Assembly (NCBI GenBank): GCA_016868775.1
Contig: VGFT01000001.1
Location: 434,001 to 498,000, forward strand
Reading direction: 5' to 3'
Length of the DNA: 64,000 nucleotides
Origin: Bacteroidota bacterium
Lineage (GTDB): Bacteria; Bacteroidota; Bacteroidia; Chitinophagales; Chitinophagaceae
Below, piece after piece: positions 37,315 through 46,517 of the stretch; position 1 is the first letter of the stretch, and each line of letters opens with the position of its first letter. The position numbers and the translations under genes are program-made. The notes below the pieces were generated by a model. That model did not search any database and was not told the DNA's origin. It saw nothing but the letters and a program-made list of their open reading frames with translations.

Positions 37315-38814
37315 TCATTTGGTTGCAAAAATCTTAATGATACCATCGTTTTCGCTGCTAACCACCAGGAGGCTGCGACCGAGCTTATTATCCTTGGCCC
37401 CAATAAACAGGAGGCCTTCGGGCGCATCCCCGCAAGCCAGCAGTTTAAGATACACCGGTTGGCGGGGGTTACTCACATCATAAACGGCTACGGCATCTGA
37501 CCTCTCTAGTCCTACAAAAAGAGTTTTCTTCCCGCCAACCGTACCGAGTGCCACACCTTCGGGTTCCGACCCCTTATCATCGCTGCGGGCATCGTCGTAA
37601 GAAAACCAAAGGTTGCACTTGGTGTCCAGTTCATTTTTACTGTCAAAGACCAATGCGCCGGTTTGACCATTCCAAACACTGAAAGATCGGGAGTTGAGCG
37701 TGTAGAGGGAATCGTAGTCGCCATCAAAATCGATGTCTCCGGCCGTGCGCGTCACATTCAGTCTGCCGAGTTGAGCATCGGTACGCAGCAGGGCGGCGTT
37801 CGGAAATCGCGCGGGGTCGAGCGTCAAAGTGTTGACACGTCTCATTTCATTGAAGGCACTATACTCTCTGGCATCTCCTTCGTTGGCGGTAAAAAGGAAT
37901 GTTTCTCCTTCGTATTCCATGCTGGCGATACCGTCGGGCATAAAGTAGCCGCGGACGGGCCAGCTGGCGAATGCTATCCGCCCGTCACGATCGCTGAAAT
38001 CGGCCTCGTAACCGGGTTTACTAAAGTCGATCGAACCCAGCGGAAAAACAGACTCGATGGTCTTTGAGGCAATATCGATGCGGGCGATCGCATTGTTCTC
38101 TTGTAGTGTTACAAAGGCTTTTTTAGAATCTTCACTTATGGCAACATATTCCGGCTCGATGTCCTTTTCAAAATTTCCATTCGGCCCCGATATGCGCATA
38201 CCTCTGCTGACCAAGTTGTTTCGTTGACTCACAAAAGATTTGAAGTCCAAGGAAGAGACGAGAAATCCGTTTCGAACATCTATGATCGAAATCGTTCCTT
38301 CCGGGTCGATCTGATAATCATTCGACGGCTCTCCTTCGTTGGCTGTCAGAATCCAGTTCCCGTCGGGCGAGAAAGTTACCATGTCGGGTAGGGCACCCAC
38401 GGTCACCGCTTTGATTTCAAATAGTAGGCGGGTGTCGAAAATGACTACTTTTCCCGGGTCCTGTTTAACAGCTGCCTCGATCGCTACCGCCAGCCGTCCG
38501 CCTGAAACATCCAAGCTGTTGGCAAACCCTCCGTATGGCGCCATAGGGATCGAGCGGGTTAGCTTTGGATTGGTGGGGTCCTCCAAATCAATCACATCAA
38601 TTTTATTGACGATTCCATGGTTTACGGCGAATAAGCGTTTGGTTATCGGATCGTAGGCTGATATTTCGGCTGCTCCAGCATCTCCGATATCAATGCTCCC
38701 TACCTCTACGAAACTGTCTGCTTGTTCGCTGAGCGAAGGCGACAGATCCGTTTTTTTACAGCCAACTCCCAGAAAAACAAGGGAGAATAGACCAATAACA
38801 AGCGACTTGTTCAT
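37315..38814 (-). CDS. Choice-of-anchor I domain lipoprotein
   Basis: Exported beta-propeller-like protein (499 aa) of the choice-of-anchor I family, related to 5'-nucleotidase-associated and alkaline-phosphatase-like surface proteins. The lipobox VFLGVGC at residue 19 suggests anchoring in the outer membrane. Typical segments: GAAEISAYDPITKRLFAVN, VTFSPDGNWILTANEGEPS, FLFTANEGDAREY, SEPEGVALGTVGGKKTLFVGLER and GDAPEGLLFI. Function is not biochemically known. A -7 element could not be identified upstream of its start. Confidence 0.85.
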   Translation of the reverse strand: MNKSLVIGLFSLVFLGVGCKKTDLSPSLSEQADSFVEVGSIDIGDAGAAEISAYDPITKRLFAVNHGIVNKIDVIDLEDPTNPKLTRSIPMAPYGGFANSLDVSGGRLAVAIEAAVKQDPGKVVIFDTRLLFEIKAVTVGALPDMVTFSPDGNWILTANEGEPSNDYQIDPEGTISIIDVRNGFLVSSLDFKSFVSQRNNLVSRGMRISGPNGNFEKDIEPEYVAISEDSKKAFVTLQENNAIARIDIASKTIESVFPLGSIDFSKPGYEADFSDRDGRIAFASWPVRGYFMPDGIASMEYEGETFLFTANEGDAREYSAFNEMRRVNTLTLDPARFPNAALLRTDAQLGRLNVTRTAGDIDFDGDYDSLYTLNSRSFSVWNGQTGALVFDSKNELDTKCNLWFSYDDARSDDKGSEPEGVALGTVGGKKTLFVGLERSDAVAVYDVSNPRQPVYLKLLACGDAPEGLLFIGAKDNKLGRSLLVVSSENDGIIKIFATK

Positions 38815-38923
38815 TAGGATAATTTTCGCGAAGGTGTTAATGAGTCTTTACCTTAATATGAACGGGCGGTTAACAAAATGTTACCGGCCGGCAGTTTCGA
38901 GGGCATAAAACCCTCTCCTTCAG

Positions 38924-38931
38924 TATCTTTA
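38924..38931 (+). promoter_or_regulatory. Probable -7 element of asnS
   Basis: TATCTTTA differs from TAnnTTTG only in the last base and ends 8 nt before the asnS ATG. A short or absent leader is again implied. Confidence 0.4.
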
Positions 38932-38939
38932 CACCCGTT

Positions 38940-40382
38940 ATGTTCAACCAACGCGTCAAGATCAGCGACCTGTTGAAACAGGAGCCGGCCGGACAGTCCG
39001 TTACCGTCATGGGTTGGGTGCGGACCTTCCGCAACAATCAGTTCATTGCCCTGAATGATGGAAGCACCAATACCAATATCCAGGTAGTAGTGGAACTGTT
39101 TAAATTCGACGAAACACTGCTGAAGCGGATCACCACATCGGCCTCCCTGAAAGTGACCGGCATCATTGAACCATCGTTGGGTAAGGGACAAAAAATGGAT
39201 CTCAAAGCAGAAACCATCGAGATCCTGGGCGACAGCGATGCGGAAAAATATCCGCTCCAACCCAAAAAACACAGCCTCGAATTCCTTCGCGAAAAAGCAC
39301 ACTTGCGTTTTCGCACCAATACATTCGGCGCGGTATTCCGCGTGCGCCATGCATTGGCCTTTGCGGTGCACAAATTTTTCAACGAGAAAGGCTTTGTGTA
39401 TATGCATACGCCCATCATCACCTCCAGCGATGCGGAGGGAGCGGGCGAGATGTTTCGGGTTACGACATTACCGATCGATGGCTCCGCACCGAAGAATGAT
39501 GATGGTTCCGTCAGCTTCAAAGAAGATTTCTTCGGACGGTCAACCAATCTTACCGTAAGCGGACAACTCGAAGGGGAACTCGGAGCTACGGCATTCGGAG
39601 AGATCTATACTTTTGGTCCAACGTTTCGCGCCGAAAACAGCAACACCGCCCGCCACCTCGCCGAGTTTTGGATGATCGAACCCGAAATGGCTTTCTATGA
39701 TTTGGAAGATAACATGAACTTGGCGGAAGCGTTCATCAAATACATCGTTCGCTATGCGATGGAGCACAACCGCGAGGACCTTGAATTTTTAGCCACCCGA
39801 CTTGCCGATGAAGAGAAGCAGTTGCCGCAGGACAAGCGAAGCGAAATGGGACTCATCGAGAAACTGGAATTTGTGATGAACAACGAGTTTCAACGACTGA
39901 CCTATACGGAGGCCATCGACATCCTATGCGAGAGCAATTACAACAAGAAAAAGAAATTCCAATACGAGATCACGGGCTGGGGAATGGATTTGCAAAGTGA
40001 ACACGAACGCTACCTGGTCGAAAAGCATTTCAAGAAGCCCGTCACACTCTCGAATTATCCTGCTGCCATCAAAGCGTTTTATATGCGTCAAAACGACGAC
40101 GGAAAAACCGTTGCGGCCATGGATATTCTCGCTCCCAGCATTGGGGAGATCGTTGGTGGATCACAACGCGAAGAGCGACTCGACCGACTCACCGCCCGCA
40201 TGAAAGAGATGCACATTCCGGAAGAAGAATTGTGGTGGTATTTGGACACACGTCGATTTGGTACTGTACCGCACGCCGGATTCGGATTGGGATTTGAACG
40301 CATGGTTCAATTTGTAACCGGCATGTCAAATATTCGTGACGTAATCGCATTCCCGCGCACACCAGGATCGGCCGAATTTTAA
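38940..40382 (+). CDS. asnS: Asparaginyl-tRNA synthetase
   Basis: Class IIb aminoacyl-tRNA synthetase (480 aa), charging tRNA(Asn). The N-terminal OB anticodon-binding domain ([22 protein letters not shown]) is followed by the catalytic core. The AsnRS features [19 protein letters not shown], motif 2 [19 protein letters not shown] and motif 3 [15 protein letters not shown] are present. The start is 8 nt after a -7-like element. Convergent with the ABC membrane gene, which begins at the next base after its stop. Confidence 0.97.
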   Translation: MFNQRVKISDLLKQEPAGQSVTVMGWVRTFRNNQFIALNDGSTNTNIQVVVELFKFDETLLKRITTSASLKVTGIIEPSLGKGQKMDLKAETIEILGDSDAEKYPLQPKKHSLEFLREKAHLRFRTNTFGAVFRVRHALAFAVHKFFNEKGFVYMHTPIITSSDAEGAGEMFRVTTLPIDGSAPKNDDGSVSFKEDFFGRSTNLTVSGQLEGELGATAFGEIYTFGPTFRAENSNTARHLAEFWMIEPEMAFYDLEDNMNLAEAFIKYIVRYAMEHNREDLEFLATRLADEEKQLPQDKRSEMGLIEKLEFVMNNEFQRLTYTEAIDILCESNYNKKKKFQYEITGWGMDLQSEHERYLVEKHFKKPVTLSNYPAAIKAFYMRQNDDGKTVAAMDILAPSIGEIVGGSQREERLDRLTARMKEMHIPEEELWWYLDTRRFGTVPHAGFGLGFERMVQFVTGMSNIRDVIAFPRTPGSAEF

Positions 40383-41273
40383 TTAAGCTACTTCTCTTAA
40401 CGGAGGTGTTTCCAGGTCCTCTTCTTGCAAACGCATTCGATGTAGAATGTCTTTCAAGGCAGATAGTCGCTGTACCGTGTAGGGAATGGTGTCCATCCCG
40501 CTAACAAATCGCTGGATATAACTGTATATACCGATCAGGCTTCCGGCCTCCATTTCTGTTCCCATTGTTTTGTTGGTTACCAATAACGACACACCAATAA
40601 CGACCATCACCAAAAATTCCATCACCCCGAAATTCCAGGCCTCCTGATCGCTGATCCGTACTTGCCATTTGCGGAGATTGTCGTAGTGCTGACGGATCAA
40701 GTGTCCGTTTCCGCTCGTGATCACATCCACCTGTTTTTCCAATTCATCATTTTTCATCCGATTCAAGCTCCGCATTCTGCGGCCATATTGATAGCTGATG
40801 AGCGATACGGGTAACAGTATGCTAAGGCAAACCAATACCACCGATGTATCATAGAAGAATAACAAGATGAGCGAACCAAAAATATTATAGAACGCTTCCA
40901 TCACATATACCAGATCAAATTCTAGAAAATCTACTAGATCCCGGGCCAATGTGGAATGTGCGCTTAGCTTGGAGATCTCTCCCTGTTGATATCGACGCGC
41001 CAAAAATCTCGTAACCATCGACGTATAGATGGCTGAATAGGTACGGGTGTCTATCCGGTGCCGGATAGTTCCGATCGTTAACCAGGCCAGGTGAACCACA
41101 CAGAGCCAGATCAATCCGGCGTAAGAGCCCTTGATCAGGTTGTTCACGGCCATCCCCAGAAAAAGGGGACGAAGCAGGTTTCCGGCCGTTTCCAATAAAA
41201 ACAAAAAATACGTTAGCCCCAGCCGGTTTCGGTGTTGCAGAATCAATTGGCTTAAGGCAGCAAGGCGTGACAT
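40383..41273 (-). CDS. ABC transporter membrane-domain protein without ATPase (ABC_membrane_3-like)
   Basis: 296 aa, about five to six hydrophobic segments resembling the transmembrane half of type IV ABC exporters (LTYFLFLLETAGNLLRPLFLGMAVNNL, NIFGSLILLFFYD, LVMVVIGVSLLVTNKT). The protein ends right after the membrane domain: no Walker A, signature or Walker B motif is present and no ATPase gene is adjacent. It resembles the family of six-helix ABC-like proteins that are stand-alone. It is 101 nt downstream of the ATP-grasp-SET gene, same strand, so it may be the export component of that cluster. Confidence 0.72.
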   Translation of the reverse strand: MSRLAALSQLILQHRNRLGLTYFLFLLETAGNLLRPLFLGMAVNNLIKGSYAGLIWLCVVHLAWLTIGTIRHRIDTRTYSAIYTSMVTRFLARRYQQGEISKLSAHSTLARDLVDFLEFDLVYVMEAFYNIFGSLILLFFYDTSVVLVCLSILLPVSLISYQYGRRMRSLNRMKNDELEKQVDVITSGNGHLIRQHYDNLRKWQVRISDQEAWNFGVMEFLVMVVIGVSLLVTNKTMGTEMEAGSLIGIYSYIQRFVSGMDTIPYTVQRLSALKDILHRMRLQEEDLETPPLREVA

Positions 41274-41374
41274 AATATATATATGTTAGGACCCGAAAGT
41301 CCGAGGTGAAGGAAAGATCAGTAAGTAGAACGCAATGGGGTAGCGGAGTTGAGACTTGAGTAGAAGCCTCGTGT

Positions 41375-42802
41375 TTAACCTCGGAGGGCTTGTTCCCGCA
41401 AATTTAACGTATTGGCCTCGGGGCCGCGGATTAACTTTTTGCAAATTGATGAACCGCATTGACAATCAAAGGGTTCCATGTGGTGGTCCAGGAAATGGGC
41501 ATAGTCGAGGGTTAGTTCCTCTCCCTCCTGAATATTGCGCAGGGCGCGTACGTCCAGTCCGTCGAAGGCCGTATTCGCCTCACAGGAATGGTTCTGCGGG
41601 GCCCATTCGGAAGGCTCCTCGTCCCACAGAATAAACACCTCTTCGCTGATGGGGTATGCGTACCGGCGGAAGTTCAATTTTTCTTCCTCGTTCCAGTATT
41701 CTTCGACGTGACGTTTCGTGATCACGCGTTGTGATTTTCCTTCGCCTTTGAAGATCACTTCTCCTTTAGAAATGTTTCGAACTGCGTAGATGCCGTAGCC
41801 GGCGATGGAATTGCCACGCATCTCATAGCATTTCTTTTTTCGCTGGTGACGCGCGATGCCTTCGGCGATCATGTGTTTCAGGAATCCGGCCTGACCGATC
41901 CCATCAAACTTCAAAATGAAATCAGCCGAGCCCTCGAATCCATCCCGATAAAAAACCGAGCATGTGAAATTGATCTCCAGAAAATAGATCTTTTGCGCCG
42001 CATCTACACGAAAATCCAATCGTGCATAGCCAACCCCTTGAAAGGCTAGAAAAATTTTTTCTGCTGCTTCGCGAAGTTGATTCTCGAGCACTGGATCCGA
42101 GCAGGGAATATTGGCATCCGGATGCAGTTCGGATGTTTTTAGCGCATAGGTTTTGAATAAACGACCTGTCGGGAAAATATATTCTACCGGCTTGAACGCG
42201 GTGCAGGTTTTTCCGTCGGCGTTGGCGGCCACCAGCACGGTAAACTCCCGCCCTTCAATATATTCTTCAGCCAGCAGCGGTCCGTACTCTTCAATGATCG
42301 TATTCACTTTTTTCAACAACTCCTCTTCGTTCGAAACACGCGAGTGCTCATCAATACCCAAACTATCGCCTGCCTTGGCGGGCTTTACGAATAGCGGATA
42401 TTTCAAAAGTTGTGAGGCAGTTTTTGCGGCCTCCGGTTTATCGATCCGCACAAAGCCAGGAGTGTTCACGCCCACACAGTAGGCCACATACTTCATCAAC
42501 TCCTTGGAGGGATCGTAGAGGTTGGTGGTGGGACCAGTGAACGGGAGGCCAAGCAACTCCAACGTATAGATCACATCAATGCTGGGAACTTCCCATTCGA
42601 GATATCCCTCACAGAGGTTGACGAATACGTCAAACCCCTGCTTGCTCAATTCTTTGATCTGTTTGTAGGTGGTGAGTTTGTTCAGCGAAATGTGATGTAC
42701 TTCCGCATCCGGCAGAAGGCGGGAAAGATCACGCGGGGGGTCGTAATTCTGATAATCGACTCCGGAAGTGGAATAGTCGGGTTGTAATACACAAACCTTC
42801 AT
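41375..42802 (-). CDS. ATP-grasp ligase fused to a SET domain
   Basis: 475 aa, two recognisable domains. Residues about 1-320 form an ATP-grasp enzyme of the D-Ala-D-Ala ligase superfamily: GLPFTGPTTNLYDPSKELMKY, LFVKPAKAGDSLGID, LLAEEYIEGREFTVLV and ARLDFRVD...YFLEINFTCSV (metal-binding carboxylates). Residues about 330-465 form a SET methyltransferase: GYGIYAVRNISKGEVI, NHSCEANTAF (cofactor/substrate motif), GEELTLDYA and a post-SET zinc-like cluster CQCGSSICKKL. A single polypeptide with ligase and methyltransferase suggests coupled peptide-bond formation and lysine methylation. Substrates unknown. Upstream on the same strand is another ATP-grasp gene. Confidence 0.87.
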   Translation of the reverse strand: MKVCVLQPDYSTSGVDYQNYDPPRDLSRLLPDAEVHHISLNKLTTYKQIKELSKQGFDVFVNLCEGYLEWEVPSIDVIYTLELLGLPFTGPTTNLYDPSKELMKYVAYCVGVNTPGFVRIDKPEAAKTASQLLKYPLFVKPAKAGDSLGIDEHSRVSNEEELLKKVNTIIEEYGPLLAEEYIEGREFTVLVAANADGKTCTAFKPVEYIFPTGRLFKTYALKTSELHPDANIPCSDPVLENQLREAAEKIFLAFQGVGYARLDFRVDAAQKIYFLEINFTCSVFYRDGFEGSADFILKFDGIGQAGFLKHMIAEGIARHQRKKKCYEMRGNSIAGYGIYAVRNISKGEVIFKGEGKSQRVITKRHVEEYWNEEEKLNFRRYAYPISEEVFILWDEEPSEWAPQNHSCEANTAFDGLDVRALRNIQEGEELTLDYAHFLDHHMEPFDCQCGSSICKKLIRGPEANTLNLREQALRG

Positions 42803-42829
42803 GGTTTCGAAAATAGGATAAAGCCCTTG

Positions 42830-43921
42830 TTATTTTACCAATTGAGGACTCTTAGGATCGATTCTTTTGGCCACGCGTTTTTTAGAGGGAGCTTTTTCCT
42901 TTCGATGAAGGGCGTCCAATAAAATGGCTTCAATGGCTTTGGTAAACGAAACCTTTGATTTCTTTAGAATGGCACCGATGGAGGTGTAATTCTCATCCTC
43001 ACTAAGTCCGCATTGTGCATTGGCCTCCAGCATATATAATTTTCCACTTTTGGCGTCTTGTCGGATGTCGATCCGGGTATATCCCTTCCCGCCGCAGGCT
43101 TTATAGGCCTGCATACTGAGTTCTTTGATGGCGGGGATCAATTTTTTAGGAGCTGCGGTGTATTCATAAAAATTCGCCTGCTCCGGCATTGGCGCCTCTT
43201 CTTCATAGATCTCCCAAAGACGGTCGAACGAAAGGAATTTTTCCGTTTTTGGGAGCGATTCATGAAATACCCGTTGAACGGGTTCGTACACCACACAATG
43301 TTCCGGGTCGTCCGCCGACCCTGTGATAAAGGTGGTGAACTCCGGTCCCGATATGAACTGCTCTACAAATAATCCATCCGCCAATAAATTCCATCCTCGG
43401 TATCCATTTCGGATCTCTTCCACTCGGGCGATCAGATCCTCTTCGGTCTGAACCACATTTTTTACACTCACCCCCATGCTTCCGCCGGAAACGGCCGGTT
43501 TGATGATCATGGGTAGTCCGACCCGCTTGCCCAACCGCTTCAGGGAACCTTTCTTTTCGGTGATGACCCGCCAGTTGGCGGTCGATACCCCGTGTTTGTC
43601 GAAGGCTTTTTTCATCGGAATCTTCGACGTGGTGATCCGGTAAAAATGTTCATCCGATCCCGTATACGTGAGTCCGAGCCGGTCCATTTCCTGAATCACG
43701 GAAACTCCTGGAGCGCCATTTAATTCGTCGCCGTCACACAGGTTCAGTATAATTGACGGACCTGGTGTGGCCGCGATCTTCCCCAGCACTTCCTGGAAAC
43801 TTTGTAGTGTTACCGGTTGCCAAGTCCATTCCACCCCCAACTCCGAAAACACCTTGGTGTATTCCTGAATGGATTGGGTGAAGTCGTAGTAGCACGACAG
43901 GTTGGGATCGTTTGATTCCAA
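42830..43921 (-). CDS. ATP-grasp ligase-family protein with no conventional start codon
   Basis: D-Ala-D-Ala ligase-type ATP-grasp protein of about 363 aa (370 if counted from 43942). Conserved: GLTYTGSDEHFYRITTSKIP, MIIKPAVSGGSMGVSV, VEQFISGPEFTTF and TRIDIRQD...YMLEANAQCGLS. The listed start is TTG 43921. The frame upstream reads IWVLAPQLESNDP, which looks like a genuine N-terminal strand, and back to the SET stop at 43985-43987 there is no ATG, GTG or TTG. ATT at 43942 is the only near-cognate codon there. The region between is built from a 9-bp tandem repeat. It is 27 nt upstream of the fusion gene, same strand. Confidence 0.82.
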   Translation of the reverse strand: MESNDPNLSCYYDFTQSIQEYTKVFSELGVEWTWQPVTLQSFQEVLGKIAATPGPSIILNLCDGDELNGAPGVSVIQEMDRLGLTYTGSDEHFYRITTSKIPMKKAFDKHGVSTANWRVITEKKGSLKRLGKRVGLPMIIKPAVSGGSMGVSVKNVVQTEEDLIARVEEIRNGYRGWNLLADGLFVEQFISGPEFTTFITGSADDPEHCVVYEPVQRVFHESLPKTEKFLSFDRLWEIYEEEAPMPEQANFYEYTAAPKKLIPAIKELSMQAYKACGGKGYTRIDIRQDAKSGKLYMLEANAQCGLSEDENYTSIGAILKKSKVSFTKAIEAILLDALHRKEKAPSKKRVAKRIDPKSPQLVK

Positions 43922-43948
43922 CTGTGGGGCTAGGACCCAAATGTGAGA

Positions 43949-43975
43949 AGTTTGGATAGTTTGGATAGTTTGGGT
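43949..43975. repeat. Three tandem copies of a 9-bp unit AGTTTGGAT
   Basis: AGTTTGGAT, AGTTTGGAT and AGTTTGGGT stand head to tail between the SET gene and the ATP-grasp frame. Similar arrays occur at 46450-46475 and, inverted, at 47777-47810. It lies where the start codon of the ATP-grasp gene would be expected. Confidence 0.85.
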
Positions 43976-43984
43976 AGTTGGTTT

Positions 43985-44464
43985 CTAGTTTCCCAGTTTT
44001 TGTTGGATATAGGGACTTAGTTGGTAGTTGGCGAGTTGGGTTGTGGAGAGTGCGTAGGCGCCGGAAATGATACCGATGCATTTTTTAGAACCGCAGTGAC
44101 AGGCAAAAGGCCGGTCCATTTTCCATTCGGTAGACGGATAAAAGAAATGAAGCTCCTCCCCCTCCCGAATGGGTTTCAGGGCCACCAGGGTAAAGTTGTT
44201 AAGATCAAGGTGAACATTAGGGTCACAATGGTGATTCATATATTGTAAAAACTCAGGCTCGAACTCAAAATGCGTTTTCTCATCGATCTGTACGGTCAGG
44301 TACGTTGGCTTTTGGTGCAGCGACCGAACACTGAATGTAAAAAGCTCTTCGCCCTCATCGAATGATTGATTCGAGAACAACCCCTTAAATCCGGTGGCGG
44401 GATTTAAGCGAACCCCAAAGAGGTCCGTTCCCGTCGTAAGGGTTTGATAGGTGGGTGTAATCAT
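43985..44464 (-). CDS. SET domain protein (putative lysine methyltransferase)
   Basis: 159 aa, a compact SET protein: KGLFSNQSFDEGEELFTF at the start of the fold, the motif MNHHCDPNVHLDLNNF at about residue 92, GEELHFFYPSTEW, then a post-SET cysteine cluster CHCGSKKCIGII. These are the S-adenosylmethionine and lysine-channel elements of SET enzymes. It is first in the minus-strand cluster; its TAG stop (43985-43987) is in frame with the following ATP-grasp sequence. Bacterial SET proteins are rarer than eukaryotic ones and their targets are mostly unknown. Confidence 0.87.
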   Translation of the reverse strand: MITPTYQTLTTGTDLFGVRLNPATGFKGLFSNQSFDEGEELFTFSVRSLHQKPTYLTVQIDEKTHFEFEPEFLQYMNHHCDPNVHLDLNNFTLVALKPIREGEELHFFYPSTEWKMDRPFACHCGSKKCIGIISGAYALSTTQLANYQLSPYIQQKLGN

Positions 44465-44604
44465 AATCGGTTAGTGGATGTAAAGTATATAATAATAAGT
44501 ATTTGATGGGGGTATTAATTCAGAAGTTATCCATACTAATGACTGGTTGGATGATCCATCATACCCCTCGCTCTTTCCCAACCCCGTAAAGCAATTCAAT
44601 TGTC

Positions 44605-44612
44605 TATTTTTG
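44605..44612 (+). promoter_or_regulatory. TAnnTTTG -7 element of psuK
   Basis: TATTTTTG is a perfect consensus that ends 4 nt before the psuK ATG. Same spacing as at kdsB, mnmG and feoA. Confidence 0.6.
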
Positions 44613-44616
44613 GTGT

Positions 44617-45549
44617 ATGTCCACCCGCCCCGTCATTTGCATCGGTGCTGCCCTCGTTGATAAGTTGTTTCACTCTACCGATGAAGTCCTGATCGCCACC
44701 ACTACCGATGCCACCGTCACCAAAACCGCCGGCGGCGTGGCCCGAAACATCGCCCATCAATTAGCCCTGCTCGATGTGCAGGTCCAATTGATCACAGCTG
44801 TGGGTAGCGACAGCGATGGGGATTGGATCAAACAGGTTTGCCGCGCCGCGGGGGTGGGACTTGATGCCATCATTACCAAAGACGGACTGAACGGGAAATA
44901 CACGGGTATTCTCAATCCGGATGGATCGCTGTTCACTGCCTTTCTGACCAATGCCGAGAATCATCTCATCACCCCCGAACACTTAGCCGCCAACCGTGAG
45001 TTGCTATTGACGGCTTCTTATTTATTGGCAGATGCCAATATCCGGGTTGACACCGGCGAGTGGCTGGTTCGTTTCAGTCGGGAAACCGGTATCCCCTTCA
45101 TCCTCGAGCCCGTATCTGTACCCCCCGCCAGGAAATTCAAAACAGCCGACCTGGAGGGACTTTACTTACTGACCCCCAATGAAGATGAATTGCCGGTTTT
45201 GTGCACCACGGAATCTTCTCTCATCCCCCATCAGATCGAAGAGTTGCTCAACCGGGGCGTACAGCAGATCTGGTTGCACAATGGAAAGAATGGATCGGCG
45301 CTTAATACCAAAGAAAAAGTAACGAACCTGCACGCTCCTGCCATTGAGGTGGTGGATTGTACCGGAGCCGGTGATGGTTCCTTGTCGGGATTTTTATTAG
45401 GGAAACACTTAGGAAGGAATGATCTCGATTGTATGCGACTGGCACATAGTTTATCGGCCGAGATTTTACAGGTGAACGGCGCCATTGCCACGCATCTCGA
45501 TCAAAAAACATTATTGTCCCGGGTCGATCATTATTTTCCATTGACATGA
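44617..45549 (+). CDS. psuK: PfkB-family kinase, probable pseudouridine kinase
   Basis: Ribokinase/PfkB family sugar or nucleoside kinase (310 aa). The family signatures are GGVARNIAHQLALLDVQV at the N-terminus and DCTGAGDGSLSGFLLG (anion hole and catalytic Asp) near the C-terminus. Because the next gene encodes pseudouridine-5'-phosphate glycosidase and overlaps by 4 nt (ATGA), the most likely substrate is pseudouridine, giving pseudouridine 5'-phosphate. The assignment rests mainly on context. Confidence 0.85.
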   Translation: MSTRPVICIGAALVDKLFHSTDEVLIATTTDATVTKTAGGVARNIAHQLALLDVQVQLITAVGSDSDGDWIKQVCRAAGVGLDAIITKDGLNGKYTGILNPDGSLFTAFLTNAENHLITPEHLAANRELLLTASYLLADANIRVDTGEWLVRFSRETGIPFILEPVSVPPARKFKTADLEGLYLLTPNEDELPVLCTTESSLIPHQIEELLNRGVQQIWLHNGKNGSALNTKEKVTNLHAPAIEVVDCTGAGDGSLSGFLLGKHLGRNDLDCMRLAHSLSAEILQVNGAIATHLDQKTLLSRVDHYFPLT

Positions 45550-46448
45550 ATGAATATCTCCACATAAATCCTTCAGTTGCTGCCGCACTGGAATCCAACC
45601 GCCCCATAGTGGCGTTGGAATCAACCATCATTTCACATGGCATGCCGTATCCGAAAAATGTGGAGACGGCGCTGTTGGTTGAGCAGATTGTAAGACAGAA
45701 CGGTGCCATACCCGCCACCATTGGCGTGATGAATGGAAAATGTGTGGTGGGAATGACCAACGAAGAGATCGAAACGTTCGGTAAAGCTTCGGATGTTTGG
45801 AAGGTGAGTCTGCGTGATCTCCCTTACGTTGTTTCTCAAAAATGCATGGGCGCAACTACAGTCGCCGCAACCATGCGGATCGCCTCCATGGCGGGGATTA
45901 AAATATTTGTGACGGGGGGAATCGGCGGGGTGCATCGGGGGGCGGAGACAACGATGGATATTTCGGCTGACTTAACCGAAATGGCGCAAACCAATGTGGC
46001 AGTAGTGTCGGCAGGTGTTAAATCGATCTTGGATATCGGATTAACTCTTGAATATTTAGAAACACTGGGCATTCCCGTGGTAACGTTCGGATCGGATTCT
46101 TTTCCGAGTTTTTATTCGAGAGAGAGTGGTCATTGTTCACCCTTGCGCATGGATTCGGAAAAAGAGATCGCAGAGATGCTTTCGGCGAAGTGGTCGATGG
46201 GACTAAACGGATCGGTCCTCATTGCCAATCCGATTTCTCCGGACGACGCTATTGACCCCCAAGTAATGGAGAAATATATTCAGGCAGCTCTTGCCGCAGC
46301 CGCTGCTGCCGGCATTACGGGTAAAGAAGTAACGCCTTTCTTATTAAAATACATTGCCGATCATACGAAAGGGGGAAGCCTTGAGGCCAATATCGCACTG
46401 ATCTGTTCTAATGCCGCCCTCGGATCGAGGATTAGTTTTGGGGTTTAG
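45546..46448 (+). CDS. psuG: Pseudouridine-5'-phosphate glycosidase
   Basis: Cleaves the C-C glycosidic bond of pseudouridine 5'-phosphate to uracil and ribose 5-phosphate (300 aa). Strong family match: VALESTIISHGMPYP with the catalytic-region Glu, MGATTVAATMRIA, GGIGGVHRGAETTMDIS and GSDSFPSFYSRESGH. It overlaps psuK by 4 nt, a translationally coupled catabolic pair that salvages modified RNA nucleosides. It is followed by a short repeat array. Confidence 0.96.
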   Translation: MNEYLHINPSVAAALESNRPIVALESTIISHGMPYPKNVETALLVEQIVRQNGAIPATIGVMNGKCVVGMTNEEIETFGKASDVWKVSLRDLPYVVSQKCMGATTVAATMRIASMAGIKIFVTGGIGGVHRGAETTMDISADLTEMAQTNVAVVSAGVKSILDIGLTLEYLETLGIPVVTFGSDSFPSFYSRESGHCSPLRMDSEKEIAEMLSAKWSMGLNGSVLIANPISPDDAIDPQVMEKYIQAALAAAAAAGITGKEVTPFLLKYIADHTKGGSLEANIALICSNAALGSRISFGV

Positions 46449-46449
46449 G

Positions 46450-46475
46450 AGTTTGGATAGTTTGGAAGTTTGAGC
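46450..46475. repeat. Degenerate AGTTTGGAT tandem repeat
   Basis: AGTTTGGAT, AGTTTGGAA and AGTTTGAGC-like units begin just after the psuG stop codon. Same family as the arrays at 43949 and 47777. Confidence 0.7.
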
Positions 46476-46517
46476 GGTTGGGTGAATTTGATACCTTGTA
46501 CACATATTTAGAGCACC

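Noticed and set aside
43734-44081. 115-aa ORF with NYPNYPNYPNF
   Set aside because: Formed by the AGTTTGGAT repeat and out-of-frame SET/ATP-grasp sequence.
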